64,000 nt of DNA from Actinacidiphila sp. DG2A-62. GTDB lineage: Bacteria; Actinomycetota; Actinomycetes; Streptomycetales; Streptomycetaceae. Position numbers and translations under genes: made by a program. Of the stretch, positions 33,002-41,983 are shown piece by piece. The notes under the pieces are model-generated. The model was not told the DNA's origin. It saw only the letters and a program-made list of their open reading frames with translations, and did not search any database. Within the stretch, counting starts at the first letter, position 1. Each line of letters begins with the position of its first letter. The stretch lies in NCBI RefSeq assembly GCF_035825295.1, contig NZ_JAYMGI010000002.1:7640001-7704000 (forward strand), in the 5' to 3' direction.

Positions 33002-33817
33002 GTGCCCGACAACGGCTGGCCGGCCGACCGCATCGACACCCGCAACCCGCACCCGGCGCGGGTCTACGACTACATCCTGGGCGGCAAGGACTTCTACCCG
33101 CCCGACAAGGAGGCCGCCGAGGCGATGGTCGAGGTGTGGCCGTCGATCGTGCCGCACATGCGGGAGAACCGGAAGTTCATGCACCGGGTGACCCGCTTCC
33201 TGGCCGAGGAGGCCGGCGTCCGCCAGTTCCTCGACATCGGCACCGGCATCCCCACCCGGCCCAACGTCCACGAGGTCGCGCAGGACGTCGACCCGGCCGC
33301 GCGGGTGGTCTACGTGGACAACGACCCGATCGTGCTCACCCTGTCCGAGGGGCTGTCCTCCAGCACGCCGGAGGGCCGCACCGAGTACATCGAGGCCGAC
33401 ATGCGCGACCCGGCGGCGATCCTGTCCTCGCCCGCGTTCGCCGCGACCGTCGACCTGGACCGGCCGGTCGCGCTCACCATCATCGCCATGGTGCACCTGG
33501 TGATGGACGAGGACGACCCGGTCGGCATCGTCCGCCGGCTGCTGGACCCGCTGCCCTCCGGCAGCTACCTGGCGATGTCGATCGGCACCGCCGACTTCGC
33601 GCCCGAGGAGGTCGGCCGGGTCGGCCGCGAGTATGCCGCGCGCGGCATGCCGATGCGGCTGCGCACCCGCGCCGAGGCCGCCGCGTACTTCGAGGGCCTG
33701 GAGATGGTCGACCCCGGCATCGTCCAGGTCCACCGCTGGCGGCCGGACGGCGGCGTCGACCCGCAGGTGACCGACGAGCAGATCGCGATGTACGGGGCGG
33801 TGGCCCGCAAGCCCTGA
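33002..33817 (+). CDS. DUF574-type S-adenosyl methyltransferase-like protein
   Basis: A 271-residue protein from GTG 33002 (GGAGGAG 3 bp upstream); an alternative GTG at 32978 overlaps the regulator stop by 4 bp. It matches the streptomycete SAM-dependent methyltransferase family (DUF574): IDTRNPHPARVYDYILGGKDFYPPD, the glycine loop FLDIGTGIPTRPNVHEVAQ, VVYVDNDPIVLTLSEGL and ALTIIAMVHLVMDEDDP. The members are abundant in streptomycetes and mostly without known substrates. The link with the upstream XRE regulator suggests a conserved regulatory or metabolic unit. Confidence 0.9.
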   Translation: MPDNGWPADRIDTRNPHPARVYDYILGGKDFYPPDKEAAEAMVEVWPSIVPHMRENRKFMHRVTRFLAEEAGVRQFLDIGTGIPTRPNVHEVAQDVDPAARVVYVDNDPIVLTLSEGLSSSTPEGRTEYIEADMRDPAAILSSPAFAATVDLDRPVALTIIAMVHLVMDEDDPVGIVRRLLDPLPSGSYLAMSIGTADFAPEEVGRVGREYAARGMPMRLRTRAEAAAYFEGLEMVDPGIVQVHRWRPDGGVDPQVTDEQIAMYGAVARKP

Positions 33818-33932
33818 CCCGCGGGTCGGCCGGGTCGGCCGGGTCGGCCGGCCGTCGCGCCGACCCCGCACCGCGTTTGTACGGCGCGCGCACCGCGCCC
33901 GACCCCGATCCCGGCGGCACCGGCCCGCCCGG

Positions 33933-34571
33933 TCAACTCCCCTGCGGCGGGCCCGAGATGCCATGCACGATGAACGCGGTGAGGGTGTCCACCGCCTCCT
34001 CGTCGCTGAGCGAGCGGTCCTCCGGGGGCCGCCCGGTCAGCCACACGGCCGCGAACTGGTTCATCAGCGACATCATCGCGGACGCCACCACCAGCGGGTC
34101 GCCGGGCAGCCTGCCGCTGGCCGCCCGGATGTGCTCCAGGTGGCTCGCCAGGTCGCGCAGATCGGAGTCGACCAGCTGCCGCAGCCGGTCGGCGAACCGC
34201 GGGTCGACCAGCGCGGCCTGGTGCAGCGCCGCCACCACCGAGCGGTTCGCGCTGAAGAACCGCCAGTACATCTCGACGTGCCAGCGCACCGCCGCGGGAT
34301 CGGTGAAGTCCGGGCTGTGCTCGGGCTCCTCCACCCGTACGTCGTTCGCGTCGACCATGTCCACCAGCAACGCCTCCAGCAGGTCCTCCTTGCTGCCGAA
34401 GTGGCTGTAGAACGAGCCGGCCGCGCGGCCCGCCTCCGCCGTGATGTCGGTGATCTTGGCCTTGAGGTAGCCGGTGCGGGCGAAGACCCGTTTGGCCGCG
34501 TCCTTCAGCGCCGCCTCGGTCTCCGCAGACCGCGCCTTGCGCGTGCTCGCCGTCGTCCCCGCGCCGCCCAT
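33933..34571 (-). CDS. TetR-family repressor, divergent from FAD monooxygenase
   Basis: A 212-residue regulator from ATG 34571. Residues about 15-65 form the TetR helix-turn-helix (LKDAAKRVFARTGYLKAKITDITAEAGRAAGSFYSHFGSKEDLLEALL). The C-terminal ligand-binding domain contains WHVEMYWRFFSANRSVVAALHQAALVDPRFADRL. The intergenic region to the FAD monooxygenase contains two related inverted repeats, so this protein is the likely local repressor, with an aromatic ligand as the possible inducer (inference). Confidence 0.9.
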   Translation of the reverse strand: MGGAGTTASTRKARSAETEAALKDAAKRVFARTGYLKAKITDITAEAGRAAGSFYSHFGSKEDLLEALLVDMVDANDVRVEEPEHSPDFTDPAAVRWHVEMYWRFFSANRSVVAALHQAALVDPRFADRLRQLVDSDLRDLASHLEHIRAASGRLPGDPLVVASAMMSLMNQFAAVWLTGRPPEDRSLSDEEAVDTLTAFIVHGISGPPQGS

Positions 34572-34707
34572 GTCCCTCGCCTTCCCTCGCCTTTCCCGGC
34601 CTTCCCCGGTCTTTCCCGGCCCGCGCCGCCCGGCCCCGCCCGCCGCGCGTCCCGTCGCGGCCCGCGGCACGGCGCCGCCTTGTCCCGGACGGTAGCAGCC
34701 GCTATGG

Positions 34708-34742
34708 TGAATGCAGATTCAGTGAAAACCTATTCAGTGAAT
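34708..34742. promoter_or_regulatory. Tandem operator between TetR gene and monooxygenase
   Basis: TGAAT-GCAG-ATTCA (34708-34721) and ATTCA-G-TGAAT (34732-34742) share the same 5-bp arms in two arrangements, 10 bp apart, within the only A+T-rich part of the divergent region. The pattern fits binding of two TetR dimers. Confidence 0.75.
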
Positions 34743-34782
34743 CCTGATTTCATGTTTCCCGCAGCCATCGGAGGCGACCGTC

Positions 34783-36582
34783 ATGACCAGGCAGAACATC
34801 CGCGGCGAGCGGCCGTCGCACACCGGCGTGCTGATCGCCGGAGCCGGACCGGCGGGCCTCGTGCTCGCCTGCGAGCTGGCCCGGCGCGGCGTCGCGCACC
34901 GCATCGTGGAGAAGGACGCGGCGTACTTCGCCGGCGGCCGGGGCAAGGGCCTGCAGCCGCGCACCCGGGAGGTCTTCGAGGACCTCGGCATCGGCGAGCG
35001 GGTGAGCGCGCTCGGCGGCCCCTACCCGCCGCTGCGTGCCTACCGGGACGGCGAGGTGGTCTGGGAGGGCAGGCTCGCCGAGGAGCGCGAGCCCACGCCC
35101 GACGTGCCGTACCCCGGCCCGTGGATGCTGCCGCAGTGGCGCACCGGCGAGCTGCTGCGCGAGCGGCTGGCCGAACTCGGCGGCGGGGGAGTGGAGCTGG
35201 ACACGGAGCTGGTCTCCTTCGAGCAGCACCGGGACGGCGTCACCGCGGTGCTGCGGCGGGCCGGGCGCGAGGAGCGGATCACCGCGGACCACCTGGTGGG
35301 CGCGGACGGCGGGCACAGCACGGTGCGCCGCCTGCTGGGCGTCGGCTTCGCCGGCGAGACCCGGGAGGAGCAGCGGATGTTCCTCGCCGACGTGCGGGCC
35401 GAGGGCCTGGACCGCGACCACTGGCACAGCTGGCCGGGCGAGCAACCGGGCCAGGCCGGCGCGCCGCTGGCGATGTGCCCGCTGGCCGGCACCGACACCT
35501 TCCAGCTCACCAAGGTGCTGCGGCCGGGCGAGGAGGTCCCCGAGGGGACGCCGCAGGCGGTCCAGCGGATCGTGGACTCCTCCACGGGCCCGGGCAGGGT
35601 GCGGGTGACCGAGGTCGTCTGGCACTCGCTGTTCCGGGCCAACATCCGGATGGCCGAGCGGTTCCGCGACGGGCGGGTCTTCCTCGTCGGCGACGCCGCG
35701 CACATCCACTCGCCGGCCGGCGGCCAGGGCCTGAACACCAGCGTGCAGGACGCGTACAACCTCGGCTGGAAGCTCGCCGCGGTCGCGGCCGGCGCCCCGG
35801 CCGCGCTGCTCGACAGCTACGAGGAGGAGCGGCTGCCGGTCGCCGCCACCGTGCTCGGGGTCAGCACCCGGCTGCACGACAAGAACTGGCGGGGCGCCGC
35901 CGACGCCCACCGCCGCGACGACCCGGTGCTCCAGCAGCTGGGCCTGGGCTACCGCGACAGCGCGCTGAGCGCCGAGGAGCGGGCCCGCCCGGGCGCGGTG
36001 CGGGCCGGCGACCGGGCGCCCGACGCGCCCGGCAAGGCCGCGGACGGCACGCCGGTGCGGCTGTTCGACCTGTTCGCCGGGCCGCACGCCACGCTGCTCG
36101 CGTTCGGCCCGCGGGCCGTGCGCGCCGCGGCCCTGCTCGCCGGACGCCCGGGGCTGCGCGCCGTCGCGGTGCTCGACCCGCGGGACCCGGACCCCGCGGA
36201 CGCGCCTGCCGCCGCCGGGGCGCCCGCGGGCCCGTACGCCTTCCTCGACGCGGAGGGGCACGCGCGCCGCGGCTACGGCCTCGCCGGCGAGGACGGCGAG
36301 GTCGGCGAGGGCGGCGGGGACGGTCGACTCGGACAGGACGGACAGGGCGACCACGGCAGCCAGCGCAGCCAGGACGGGCAGGAGGAGCGCGAGGAGCGCG
36401 GGCAGCGGGCCGCGCCGGACACGCTGCTGCTGGTGCGTCCCGACGGCTACGTGGGGCTCGCCCTCGACGCGGGCGACGCGGGCGACGGCGAGGCCGCCGC
36501 GGCCCGGGTGGCGGACTACCTCGCGGGCCTCACCGGGACGGGCACGCCGGACATCTCATCGTCACAAGCGACACAGCTTTAA
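34783..36582 (+). CDS. FAD-dependent aromatic-ring monooxygenase
   Basis: A 599-residue class A flavoprotein monooxygenase. The Rossmann dinucleotide motif GAGPAG is at 20-25, a DG motif occurs as VGADGGHST near 178, and the GD FAD motif is in LVGDAAHIHSPAGGQGLNTSVQDAYNLGWKL at about 304-330. The C-terminal thioredoxin-like domain (about 400-595) is typical of phenol hydroxylase/TfdB types but is interrupted by a Gly/Asp/Gln-rich insert at about 505-545. It hydroxylates an aromatic substrate, perhaps a phenol or polyketide. The ATG has GGAGG 11 bp upstream. Confidence 0.9.
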   Translation: MTRQNIRGERPSHTGVLIAGAGPAGLVLACELARRGVAHRIVEKDAAYFAGGRGKGLQPRTREVFEDLGIGERVSALGGPYPPLRAYRDGEVVWEGRLAEEREPTPDVPYPGPWMLPQWRTGELLRERLAELGGGGVELDTELVSFEQHRDGVTAVLRRAGREERITADHLVGADGGHSTVRRLLGVGFAGETREEQRMFLADVRAEGLDRDHWHSWPGEQPGQAGAPLAMCPLAGTDTFQLTKVLRPGEEVPEGTPQAVQRIVDSSTGPGRVRVTEVVWHSLFRANIRMAERFRDGRVFLVGDAAHIHSPAGGQGLNTSVQDAYNLGWKLAAVAAGAPAALLDSYEEERLPVAATVLGVSTRLHDKNWRGAADAHRRDDPVLQQLGLGYRDSALSAEERARPGAVRAGDRAPDAPGKAADGTPVRLFDLFAGPHATLLAFGPRAVRAAALLAGRPGLRAVAVLDPRDPDPADAPAAAGAPAGPYAFLDAEGHARRGYGLAGEDGEVGEGGGDGRLGQDGQGDHGSQRSQDGQEEREERGQRAAPDTLLLVRPDGYVGLALDAGDAGDGEAAAARVADYLAGLTGTGTPDISSSQATQL

Positions 36583-36681
36583 CAACACTGCAAGGCTCTC
36601 ACTCTTACATCCCGTCACATCCCTCCCTAGCGTGGTAGCGGCGCCCCACCCGGGCGCCGAACCCCCACATGGAGGAGCTTC

Positions 36682-38310
36682 GTGACACTCCGTAGGAAAC
36701 TCCTGGCGGTCACCGCCGCCCCGGCCCTGCTCGTGGCGGCGGTACCCGCCGCCTACGCCGCGACGGCGCACCCGCAGGCCGCCCGCACCACGCTGGCCGG
36801 GAACGTCCTGCCCGGACTCGGCGCCCACGCCGTCCGCACCGGCGACCTCGCGTCGAGCGACCGCATATCCGTCGCCGTCAGCCTGGCGCCCCGCGACGCC
36901 AAGGGCCTGGACGCCTTCGTCGCCCAGGTGAGCGACCCGCACTCGGCGCAGTACGGCCACTACCTGACGAAGGCCCAGTTCGCCGCGCGCTACGGCCGCA
37001 GCGACGCCGACGTCAAGAAGGTCACCGACTACCTGCGCGGACACGGCTTGACCGTCGGCACCGCACACTCCGGCAACCTGCTGGTGGACGCCCACGGCAC
37101 CGCCGCACAGGTCCAACGCGCTTTCGGCGCCCACCTGTCGACGTGGAAGGACTCCTCCACCGGCCGCTCCTTCTACGCCAACGACGCCGCCCCCACCCTG
37201 CCCACCGGCATCGCGTCCCTGGTCACCGCCGTCTCCGGACTCGACAACCGGGCCCAGCTGCACCACCAGGCGCCCGCCTCGGTCACCCCGCACAACGGCC
37301 CCGGCGGCGGCTACACCCCGGCCCAGATCAAGGGCGGCTACAACGTCGGCGGCACCTACACCGGCAGCGGCCAGAAGGTCGCCCTACTGGAGTTCGACGG
37401 CTTCCAGCAGTCGAACATCACCACGTACGACAGCCACTACGGCCTGTCCTCGGCCGCGCCCACCGTACAGAAGGTGGACGGCGGGTCCGGCCCGCTCGGC
37501 GGCGGCCAGGTCGAGGTGGAACTCGACATCGAGGTGATCAACGCCGTCGCCCCCGGCGCGGCGATCACCGTCTTCGAAGGCCCCAACTCCGACGCCGGCG
37601 AGGTCGAGACCTACCAGGCCATCGTCGACAGCGGCATCCCGGTGACCTCCATCAGCTGGGGCCTGGCCGAGACCGAGCGCACCTCCGCCAACATCAGCGC
37701 GGTGGACGCGGTCTTCAAGCAGGGCGCGGCCGAGGGCCTGAGCTTCTTCGCCGCCTCCGGCGACAGCGGCTCCGACGACGCCGGCACCGGCGGCACCTCG
37801 GTGGACTACCCGGCCAGCGACCCGTACGTCACGGGCGTCGGCGGCACCACGCTCACGGTCACCTCCGCCAACGCGTGGAGCAGGGAGACCGCCTGGTCCG
37901 GCGGCGGCGGTGGCAAGTCCAGCGTCTTCGCCATCCCGAGCTGGCAGACCCCGGTGCAGAAGAGCCAGGGCGGCGGCAAGCGCCAGGTCCCGGACGTCGC
38001 GGCGCTCGCCAACCCGTCGCCCGGCGTGTCGATCTACTCGCAGGGCAGCTGGGGACAGGTCGGCGGCACCAGCGCCGCCGCACCCGAGTGGGCCGCCTTC
38101 GCCGCGGTGTACAACCAGCAGGCCGCCGCGGCCGGCCACGCCCGCCTCGGCGCCGCCGACCCGGCGCTGTACGCCGCGTCCGGCACCGGTTTCCACGACA
38201 TCACCAGCGGGAGCAACGGCGCGTACTCCGCGGGCACCGGCTGGGACTTCACCACCGGCTGGGGCTCGTACAACGCGGCGACCCTCGCCGCCAAGCTCCT
38301 CTCCCAGTGA
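36682..38310 (+). CDS. Secreted sedolisin (S53) endopeptidase
   Basis: A 542-residue pre-pro-protease. The GTG at 36682 follows GGAGGAG. A signal peptide ends at about residue 27 (AAYAA). The activation propeptide covers about 50-200 (LDAFVAQVSDPHSAQYGHYLTKAQFAARYG). The catalytic domain holds the Glu/Asp pair E278-x3-D282, the oxyanion Asp in ASGDSGSD and the nucleophile Ser in GGTSAAAP, with the calcium-site ending DITSGSNGAYSAGTGWDFTTGWGS. It degrades protein at acidic pH outside the cell. Confidence 0.93.
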   Translation: MTLRRKLLAVTAAPALLVAAVPAAYAATAHPQAARTTLAGNVLPGLGAHAVRTGDLASSDRISVAVSLAPRDAKGLDAFVAQVSDPHSAQYGHYLTKAQFAARYGRSDADVKKVTDYLRGHGLTVGTAHSGNLLVDAHGTAAQVQRAFGAHLSTWKDSSTGRSFYANDAAPTLPTGIASLVTAVSGLDNRAQLHHQAPASVTPHNGPGGGYTPAQIKGGYNVGGTYTGSGQKVALLEFDGFQQSNITTYDSHYGLSSAAPTVQKVDGGSGPLGGGQVEVELDIEVINAVAPGAAITVFEGPNSDAGEVETYQAIVDSGIPVTSISWGLAETERTSANISAVDAVFKQGAAEGLSFFAASGDSGSDDAGTGGTSVDYPASDPYVTGVGGTTLTVTSANAWSRETAWSGGGGGKSSVFAIPSWQTPVQKSQGGGKRQVPDVAALANPSPGVSIYSQGSWGQVGGTSAAAPEWAAFAAVYNQQAAAAGHARLGAADPALYAASGTGFHDITSGSNGAYSAGTGWDFTTGWGSYNAATLAAKLLSQ

Positions 38311-38350
38311 CCGGCGGGCGTCCGACATGATCTGACGCCCCGCCACTCCA

Positions 38351-38390
38351 CCGTCCCCGGCCGTCCGTCACCCCCGGCGGCCGGGGACGG
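38351..38390. terminator. Hairpin terminator after sedolisin gene
   Basis: CCGTCCCCGGCCG (38351-38363) and CGGCCGGGGACGG (38378-38390) form a perfect 13-bp stem with a 14-base loop, 41 bp after the stop codon. Confidence 0.85.
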
Positions 38391-38506
38391 CGCGCACCCC
38401 CGGGCCGGGCACGGCGGGTACCCGCGCGAAACGGCTCCCCGCACTCGCCCCGCGGTCCTACGCTGGGACCGGGGGCGGGCCGAACGGCGGGCCGGGGGTA
38501 GGCGTT

Positions 38507-41500
38507 GTGCTGCGGGTACCGCTGCACCGGGAGTTCCGGTACATCCACGAGCCGCTGCCGGCCGGGGACCCCGCGATCCCGCCGCTCGGCCACGAACGGC
38601 TCGTCGACGCGCTGCGCGAGCGGCTGACGTACTCCCACGGCGGCGCGTTCCTGGTCAGCGGGTTCCGCGGGGTCGGCAAGTCCACCCTGGTGCTGCGCGC
38701 GCTGGCCGCCACCGGCGCCGGCTGGGGCGACCGCGACGCCATGCTCGTGGTGCACCTCAACGTCGCCCGGTCCATGACCACCGACCAGCTGCTGTTCGCC
38801 GTCGTCCGCCGGATCTTCGAGTCGCTCGACGACCGCGACCTGCTGGGGCGGCTGCCGCGCGAGGTGCAGCGCTCGCTGCTGCTGGCCTACTCGCGCACCT
38901 CGCTGTCCTTCACCCAGACCCAGTCCGAGAGCAGCGAGCGCGGCACCAGCCTCGGCGTCGCCCCGAAGAGCCGGCTCGCGCCCACGGTCAACTTCAGCGG
39001 CCGCAGGACCCGTTCGCAGGCCACCGAGGCGGCCTTCCTCGCGTACTCCGAGACCGACGTCGAGCACGACCTGATCCGGATCGTGCACCTGCTGGCCGGC
39101 ATCGAGGGCCGCCCCGAGCCGGCGCAGCGGCTCCGGCTGCGGACCCGGGTCGCCCGGCGGCTGCGCCCCGCGCCCGGCCGCGGCCGGGCCGACGGCGCGC
39201 AGCGGCTGCGCGTGCACCCCGTGGTGGTGCTGGACGAGGTCGACAAGCTCACCGACAACCGCGACGACGCGATCGCCCACTTCGAGGCCCTGCTCGGCCG
39301 GATCAAGAACGTGCTCACCGCGCGCGGCGCGCACTTCGTCGTGGTGGCCGGGCCCGACCTGCACGACCGCGCCGTCCAGGACGCCGACCGCGGCAACGGC
39401 GTCTACGAGAGCGTCTTCGGCTGGCGGATGTACGTACCGTGCCTGTGGGACGCGCCCGAACGGCTGGTGCGCGGCCTGGCCGAGGCCGGCCGCGCGGAGC
39501 TGGACCGCACCGGCCCGCAGGCGCGATTCGCCCGGTACCTCCCGCCCCCGCCGCCGACTGTCGCGCCGTACGCCCCGCCGACCTTCGCGCCGTACGCCCC
39601 GTCCGGCTCCTGGTCCTACGCCCCGCCGACCTTCCCGCCCTACCTGCCGCCGCCCGCGCACGGCCCGTACGCCGATTCCGGGCCGGGCGAGGATTTCGGG
39701 GCCGCGGGTTCGCCCGACGCGCCTGTGCCGCCCGGGCCGCCGGCCGAGGCGCCCCACGTGCCCGAGCCGTCCGCGCCGCCCGAAGCGCCCGGCGAGCCTG
39801 GCGCGCCCGCCGAGCCGGAGGCGCCTGACGCTTCTGCCGCGCCTGACGCTTCTGCCGCGCCCGACGCGCCCGACGCGCCCGACGCGCCCGACGCGCCCGA
39901 CGCGCCGGACGCGTCCGACGAGTCGGCGCCGCCCGCCGAGCCTGCCGCGCCTGCCGCGCCCGACGCGCCGGACGCGTCCGACGAGTCGGCGCCGCCCGCC
40001 GAGCCTGCCGCGCCTGCCGCGCCGGAGGCGCCTGATGCGCCTGCCGCGCCTGAGCCTCCGACCCCGCCCGACGCGCCGGACGCGTCCCGGCGGCCCGTCG
40101 GCGCGGGTCCGCCCGCCGGCTCGGCCGGGAGCCACCGGCCGCCGGCCTCCGCCGACCCCTCCGCCGACCCCTCCGCCGGGCCGCCGGCCGCCCGCCGCGT
40201 CCCGGCGGACGACGCCGCCGCGTTGGACCGCCTGATCGGCTACCTCCGCTTCAAGGCGCGCGGCGTGCCCCGGCGGCTGCTGCAGGAGTTCAACGCGCTG
40301 GTGGTGTGGGAGGCCGGGCAGCCGTCGCTGCTGGTGGACGACGCCGAGTGGGAGCGGATCTCCTTCTACGCCGACCTGGAGGAGGTCGTCTCCCGCGCGA
40401 CGCGTGCGGGGGAGCGCGGCGCCTCCGGGCGGGTCGCGGTCGACGACGACCGGGCGCTGCTAGGCGGCTACCACGTTGTGGACTGGGCGCTGCGCAGCCG
40501 GGGCCGTCCCTTCACCTCCGCCGACGTGACCGGCGCGGACGGCATCGACCCGCTGCTGCGCATGGCCCAGTCCGCCGTGGAGCGGATGCTGCGCCGCCTG
40601 GCCCGCGCCGGAGTCCTCGACGTGGTCAGCGAGTCCGGCCGCCCCGACGCCACCCGGTACGGCAGGGCCGGCTCCGCCCTCGCGTACTACAAGCTCTCCG
40701 ACGCCTACCGGCGGCAGCTCGCCGGCTTCGCGCGGGCCGGCGAGAGCGAACACGCCGACCTCGGCGCGCTCGACCCGCGGCGCGGCGAGCCCGACACGCT
40801 CGTCGGCCGGCTCCCCGCAGGCTCCCCCGCCGCGCCCGACGCGGCCCCGGCGTTCGGCACCGCGGACGCCGCGCCGTACCCGCGCACCCCGTTCCCGGGG
40901 ACCGCCGTGCCGGCCGCCTGGAGGCCGTCCGCCGAACCACCCGACCGCCGGCCCGTCCCGACCCCGACGCCCGCCGTGGGCGTGCTCGCCGACCGTTACG
41001 AGATGACCGAGCTGCTCGGCCAGGGCGGCATGGGCGCGGTCTACCGCGGCCGGGACGTGCTCACCGGGCAGCCGGTGGCCGTCAAGGTGATGCACAGCGC
41101 CCTGCGCGACGACGTGGAGATGCGCGCGCGGTTCGAACGGGAGGTACGGATCAGCGCCGCGCTCACCCACCCGCACATCGTGCACACCCTCGACACGCTG
41201 ACCGGTCCCGACGTGGAACCCGCGCTGATCATGGAGCTGATCGACGGCCCGTCCCTGGGCGACGTCCTGGAACGGCACGGCGGACTGCCCGCGCCCCTGG
41301 TGGCGCGCCTGGCCCGGCAGCTCGGCGAGGCGCTCGCGTTCATCGACGGGGTGGGCGTGTCGCGGATCGACCTCAAGCCGGGCAACGTCCTGCTGCACCC
41401 GCGGCGCGGCGCGGTCATCATCGACCTGGGCATCGCGCGCCCGCGTCTGGACGCGGACTCCGTGACCCAGGTCGGGATGGTGATCGGCACGCCCGGCTAC

Positions 41501-41914
41501 ATGGCTCCCGAACAGGTCAACGGCGCCCCGGCGGACATCAGGGCGGACCTGTTCACCCTGGGCCTGATCCTGCACCAGAGCCTGACCGGACGCCCGGTGT
41601 GGCCGGTCGCGACGGCCGCCGAGCTGTTCTTCCACATCATCAACGACGACGTGCCGGTGGACGCGCTGCCCGCGTCGCGGGCGCTGCGCGAGGCGATCGG
41701 CCGGCTGCTGGCCCGCGTCCCGGACGAGCGCCCGCGGGACCCGGAGGAGTTCCTCGCGCTGCTCGCCGAGACCCCGGAGGCCCGGGAGGACCCCGGCGAC
41801 GACGACCTGCTGTCCGCGCTCCCGCAGGACGGCCCTTCGCCGGACGCGGACCCGGACCCGCCGCGGCCCGGGGCCACGCCGCCGGCCCCGACGACGATCG
41901 TCGTGGACGGCTGA
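38507..41914 (+). CDS. P-loop ATPase fused to a Ser/Thr protein kinase
   Basis: A 1135-residue cytoplasmic protein from GTG 38507 (GGGGGTAGG upstream). Residues 1-340 form an AAA-type ATPase: Walker A GFRGVGKST (52-60), Walker B VVVLDEVDKL (Asp243-Glu244), and a sensor-like VVVAGPD. A Pro/Ala/Asp linker (about 345-560) with exact repeats leads to a probable winged-helix region (565-735). The C-terminal Hanks kinase (about 829-1085) has GQGGMGAVYRG, Lys860 in AVKVM, the catalytic loop RIDLKPGN (Asp955), DLG (973-975) and GTPGYMAPEQ. There is no membrane helix. A fusion with the ATPase first and the kinase last is not an arrangement I know as characterised; it could act as a signalling or defence sensor. 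It is monocistronic. Confidence 0.85.
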   Translation: MLRVPLHREFRYIHEPLPAGDPAIPPLGHERLVDALRERLTYSHGGAFLVSGFRGVGKSTLVLRALAATGAGWGDRDAMLVVHLNVARSMTTDQLLFAVVRRIFESLDDRDLLGRLPREVQRSLLLAYSRTSLSFTQTQSESSERGTSLGVAPKSRLAPTVNFSGRRTRSQATEAAFLAYSETDVEHDLIRIVHLLAGIEGRPEPAQRLRLRTRVARRLRPAPGRGRADGAQRLRVHPVVVLDEVDKLTDNRDDAIAHFEALLGRIKNVLTARGAHFVVVAGPDLHDRAVQDADRGNGVYESVFGWRMYVPCLWDAPERLVRGLAEAGRAELDRTGPQARFARYLPPPPPTVAPYAPPTFAPYAPSGSWSYAPPTFPPYLPPPAHGPYADSGPGEDFGAAGSPDAPVPPGPPAEAPHVPEPSAPPEAPGEPGAPAEPEAPDASAAPDASAAPDAPDAPDAPDAPDAPDASDESAPPAEPAAPAAPDAPDASDESAPPAEPAAPAAPEAPDAPAAPEPPTPPDAPDASRRPVGAGPPAGSAGSHRPPASADPSADPSAGPPAARRVPADDAAALDRLIGYLRFKARGVPRRLLQEFNALVVWEAGQPSLLVDDAEWERISFYADLEEVVSRATRAGERGASGRVAVDDDRALLGGYHVVDWALRSRGRPFTSADVTGADGIDPLLRMAQSAVERMLRRLARAGVLDVVSESGRPDATRYGRAGSALAYYKLSDAYRRQLAGFARAGESEHADLGALDPRRGEPDTLVGRLPAGSPAAPDAAPAFGTADAAPYPRTPFPGTAVPAAWRPSAEPPDRRPVPTPTPAVGVLADRYEMTELLGQGGMGAVYRGRDVLTGQPVAVKVMHSALRDDVEMRARFEREVRISAALTHPHIVHTLDTLTGPDVEPALIMELIDGPSLGDVLERHGGLPAPLVARLARQLGEALAFIDGVGVSRIDLKPGNVLLHPRRGAVIIDLGIARPRLDADSVTQVGMVIGTPGYMAPEQVNGAPADIRADLFTLGLILHQSLTGRPVWPVATAAELFFHIINDDVPVDALPASRALREAIGRLLARVPDERPRDPEEFLALLAETPEAREDPGDDDLLSALPQDGPSPDADPDPPRPGATPPAPTTIVVDG
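39898..40023 (+). repeat. 63-bp perfect tandem duplication in the kinase linker
   Basis: Bases 39898-39960 and 39961-40023 are identical (21 codons: DAPDASDESAPPAEPAAPAA plus P). They follow five consecutive 9-bp GCGCCCGAC units. Exact identity at silent sites means the duplication is recent; length variation between strains is likely. Confidence 0.9.
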
Positions 41915-41983
41915 GCGGCCCGCGCCCCTGACGTGGCCCGCCCGGGCCGGCCGTTCCCGGCGCACGCGCCCGCCGTCCCCGGT

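Noticed and set aside
39540..40200. A gene boundary inside the proline-rich part of the ATPase-kinase, i.e. two separate genes
   Set aside because: The frame is continuous with no stop and no convincing internal ribosome-binding site and start between the domains; the winged-helix region follows directly in frame.
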